From an uncultured Pseudomonadota bacterium (lineage in GTDB: Bacteria; Pseudomonadota; Gammaproteobacteria; Burkholderiales; Methylophilaceae): DNA of 6,330 nucleotides. The stretch lies in the NCBI GenBank assembly GCA_903854305.1, contig CAINWC010000243.1, forward strand, positions 1 to 6,330. Direction: 5' to 3'. Positions 5,488 through 6,330 of the stretch are shown here, piece after piece (the stretch's first letter is position 1; every line of letters begins with the position of its first letter). Both the position numbers and the translations under genes were made by a program. The notes below the pieces were generated by a model. It was not told where the DNA came from. It searched no databases and saw nothing but the letters and a program-made list of their open reading frames with translations.

Positions 5488-6330
5488 TTATTCATCTTCT
5501 TCAACATCGCCATCTTCTAAATCGCCCTCTTCATCTTCAAGCTCATCGTCATCATATTCTTCGTCATCCTCATAATCTTCATCTGCAAGGTATGGCTCAG
5601 TTTGCAATCCACCAAAACTCAACTCAAAGTCTTCTTCATCAGCACGTGGATCTTCATAACGCATGGCTTCTAGCAAAGCCTTCATATCGTCGGCCAGCTC
5701 AATTTGCCACTCCATAAACTCGTTGGTATCGGGGTGTAGCAAGCCTAACTTTATCGCATGTAGCGCTTGACGATTAAATAGACTGACAGCGTCACGCAAC
5801 GTTTGCGTCATGGCGCGAATTGGCACAATGCCACGGAAGCCATAAACAGGATCCCCCACGATAGGTGCTTTTAAATGCTGCATGTGCACACGAATTTGAT
5901 GGGTACGGCCAGTTTCTAAATTACAGCGCATATAAGTTTGCACTGAAAAGCGCTCTAACATCTCATATCGTGTGATTGCAGGCTTGCCTGCACGGTTAAT
6001 CGCCATTTTTGTGCGTGATCGTGGGTCACGGCCAATCGGCTGATCGATCATGCCATTACGCCAAATTTGACCCCAAACAATTGCGCGGTACTCGCGCTTT
6101 ACAGTGCGCGCTTGTAATTGACGCACTAAATTAGTTTGTGCCGCTAAAGTTTTAGCGACTACTAATAATCCGCTGGTATCTTTATCTAGTCGATGTACGA
6201 TACCTGCACGTGGCACATCTTTTAATTTTGGCTCATGGAACAATAAGGCATTTAATAAAGTGCCACTCCAATTACCTGCCGCAGGGTGTACCACCATGCC
6301 CGCAGGTTTGTTAACAACTAAAATAAGATC
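5488..6330 (-). CDS. rluD: 23S rRNA pseudouridine synthase RluD (5' end outside the window)
   Basis: RluD converts uridines in helix 69 of 23S rRNA (1911, 1915, 1917 in E. coli) to pseudouridine, which supports ribosome assembly. The visible 280 codons hold the catalytic domain. It opens with LVVNKPAGMVVHPAAGN, then HRLDKDTSGLL with the catalytic aspartate (codon 6184-6186), and later GRTHQIRVHMQ. The frame stays open through 6330, and the in-frame ATG at 6297 lies inside the conserved NKPAG-MVVHP motif. The true start, with the N-terminal S4 RNA-binding domain (about 80 residues), is therefore beyond the right edge. The C-terminus is odd: after the normal end of the fold comes an acidic low-complexity tail, with 24 of the last 31 residues Asp or Glu (5491-5583), absent in E. 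coli RluD. RluC/RluA-type specificity is less likely given the neighbour pgeF. Confidence 0.95.
   Translation of the reverse strand, partial: DLILVVNKPAGMVVHPAAGNWSGTLLNALLFHEPKLKDVPRAGIVHRLDKDTSGLLVVAKTLAAQTNLVRQLQARTVKREYRAIVWGQIWRNGMIDQPIGRDPRSRTKMAINRAGKPAITRYEMLERFSVQTYMRCNLETGRTHQIRVHMQHLKAPIVGDPVYGFRGIVPIRAMTQTLRDAVSLFNRQALHAIKLGLLHPDTNEFMEWQIELADDMKALLEAMRYEDPRADEEDFELSFGGLQTEPYLADEDYEDDEEYDDDELEDEEGDLEDGDVEEDE

Noticed and set aside
5393..5575. Plus-strand frame encoding a serine-rich run
   Set aside because: It is the antisense of the acidic Asp/Glu codons of the RluD tail and of the pgeF start; it has no ribosome site and only mirrors that low complexity.
5481..5717. Plus-strand frame rich in histidine and leucine, resembling a metal-binding peptide
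   Set aside because: It lies entirely antisense to the well-supported rluD, and its His-rich look comes from the same triplet bias in the acidic tail.
6295..6297. ATG at 6297 as the start of rluD
   Set aside because: The conserved NKPAG codons continue upstream in frame to the window edge, so this methionine is internal to a motif and the gene is cut by the edge.

Overview
The window looks like ordinary chromosomal DNA from a Gram-negative betaproteobacterium. The protein sequences and the moderate, slightly AT-leaning base composition would suit a Methylophilaceae-like organism, but that family is a guess from general protein character and was not tested. Six well-recognised protein families and two poorly known small proteins fill most of the window. 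I see no rRNA, tRNA, CRISPR array, insertion sequence or phage gene.

Left part (1-1275, plus strand): an AcrR-like TetR repressor sits behind a perfect inverted repeat that touches its start codon. A 113-residue protein of unknown function follows, with its own promoter-like sequence, a strong ribosome-binding site and an intrinsic terminator whose hairpin contains the stop codon. A 213-base gap then separates this unit from the convergent rimO. About 118 bases of that gap form a nested set of inverted repeats.

Middle part (1276-3923): rimO (minus strand) encodes the enzyme that methylthiolates ribosomal protein S12. It is divergent, across a 36-base gap, from a 75-residue two-helix membrane protein. 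That small gene runs 57 bases into the 3' end of a convergent ZIP-family metal transporter gene with a His/Cys-rich loop. The 185-base region between the transporter and the next gene is divergent and regulatory. It holds a perfect -10 hexamer pointing at the transporter, a degenerate 12-13 base tandem repeat in the transporter leader, and an FNR/ANR-like palindrome.

Right part (3924-6330): a 4,5-DOPA-extradiol-dioxygenase family protein (plus strand) converges with pgeF, with 14 bases between their stop codons. pgeF follows rluD (minus strand, cut by the window edge) after 5 bases. The rluD-pgeF pair is a conserved proteobacterial arrangement. This RluD ends in a strongly acidic low-complexity tail that the E. 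coli enzyme lacks.

Functionally, rimO and rluD both modify the translation apparatus, pgeF concerns cell-wall precursor quality or nucleoside metabolism, and the ZIP protein handles divalent metal. No defence or mobile system is evident. The most worthwhile points for a second look are the multi-hairpin element, the orphan 113-residue gene with its compact control signals, and the acidic RluD tail.
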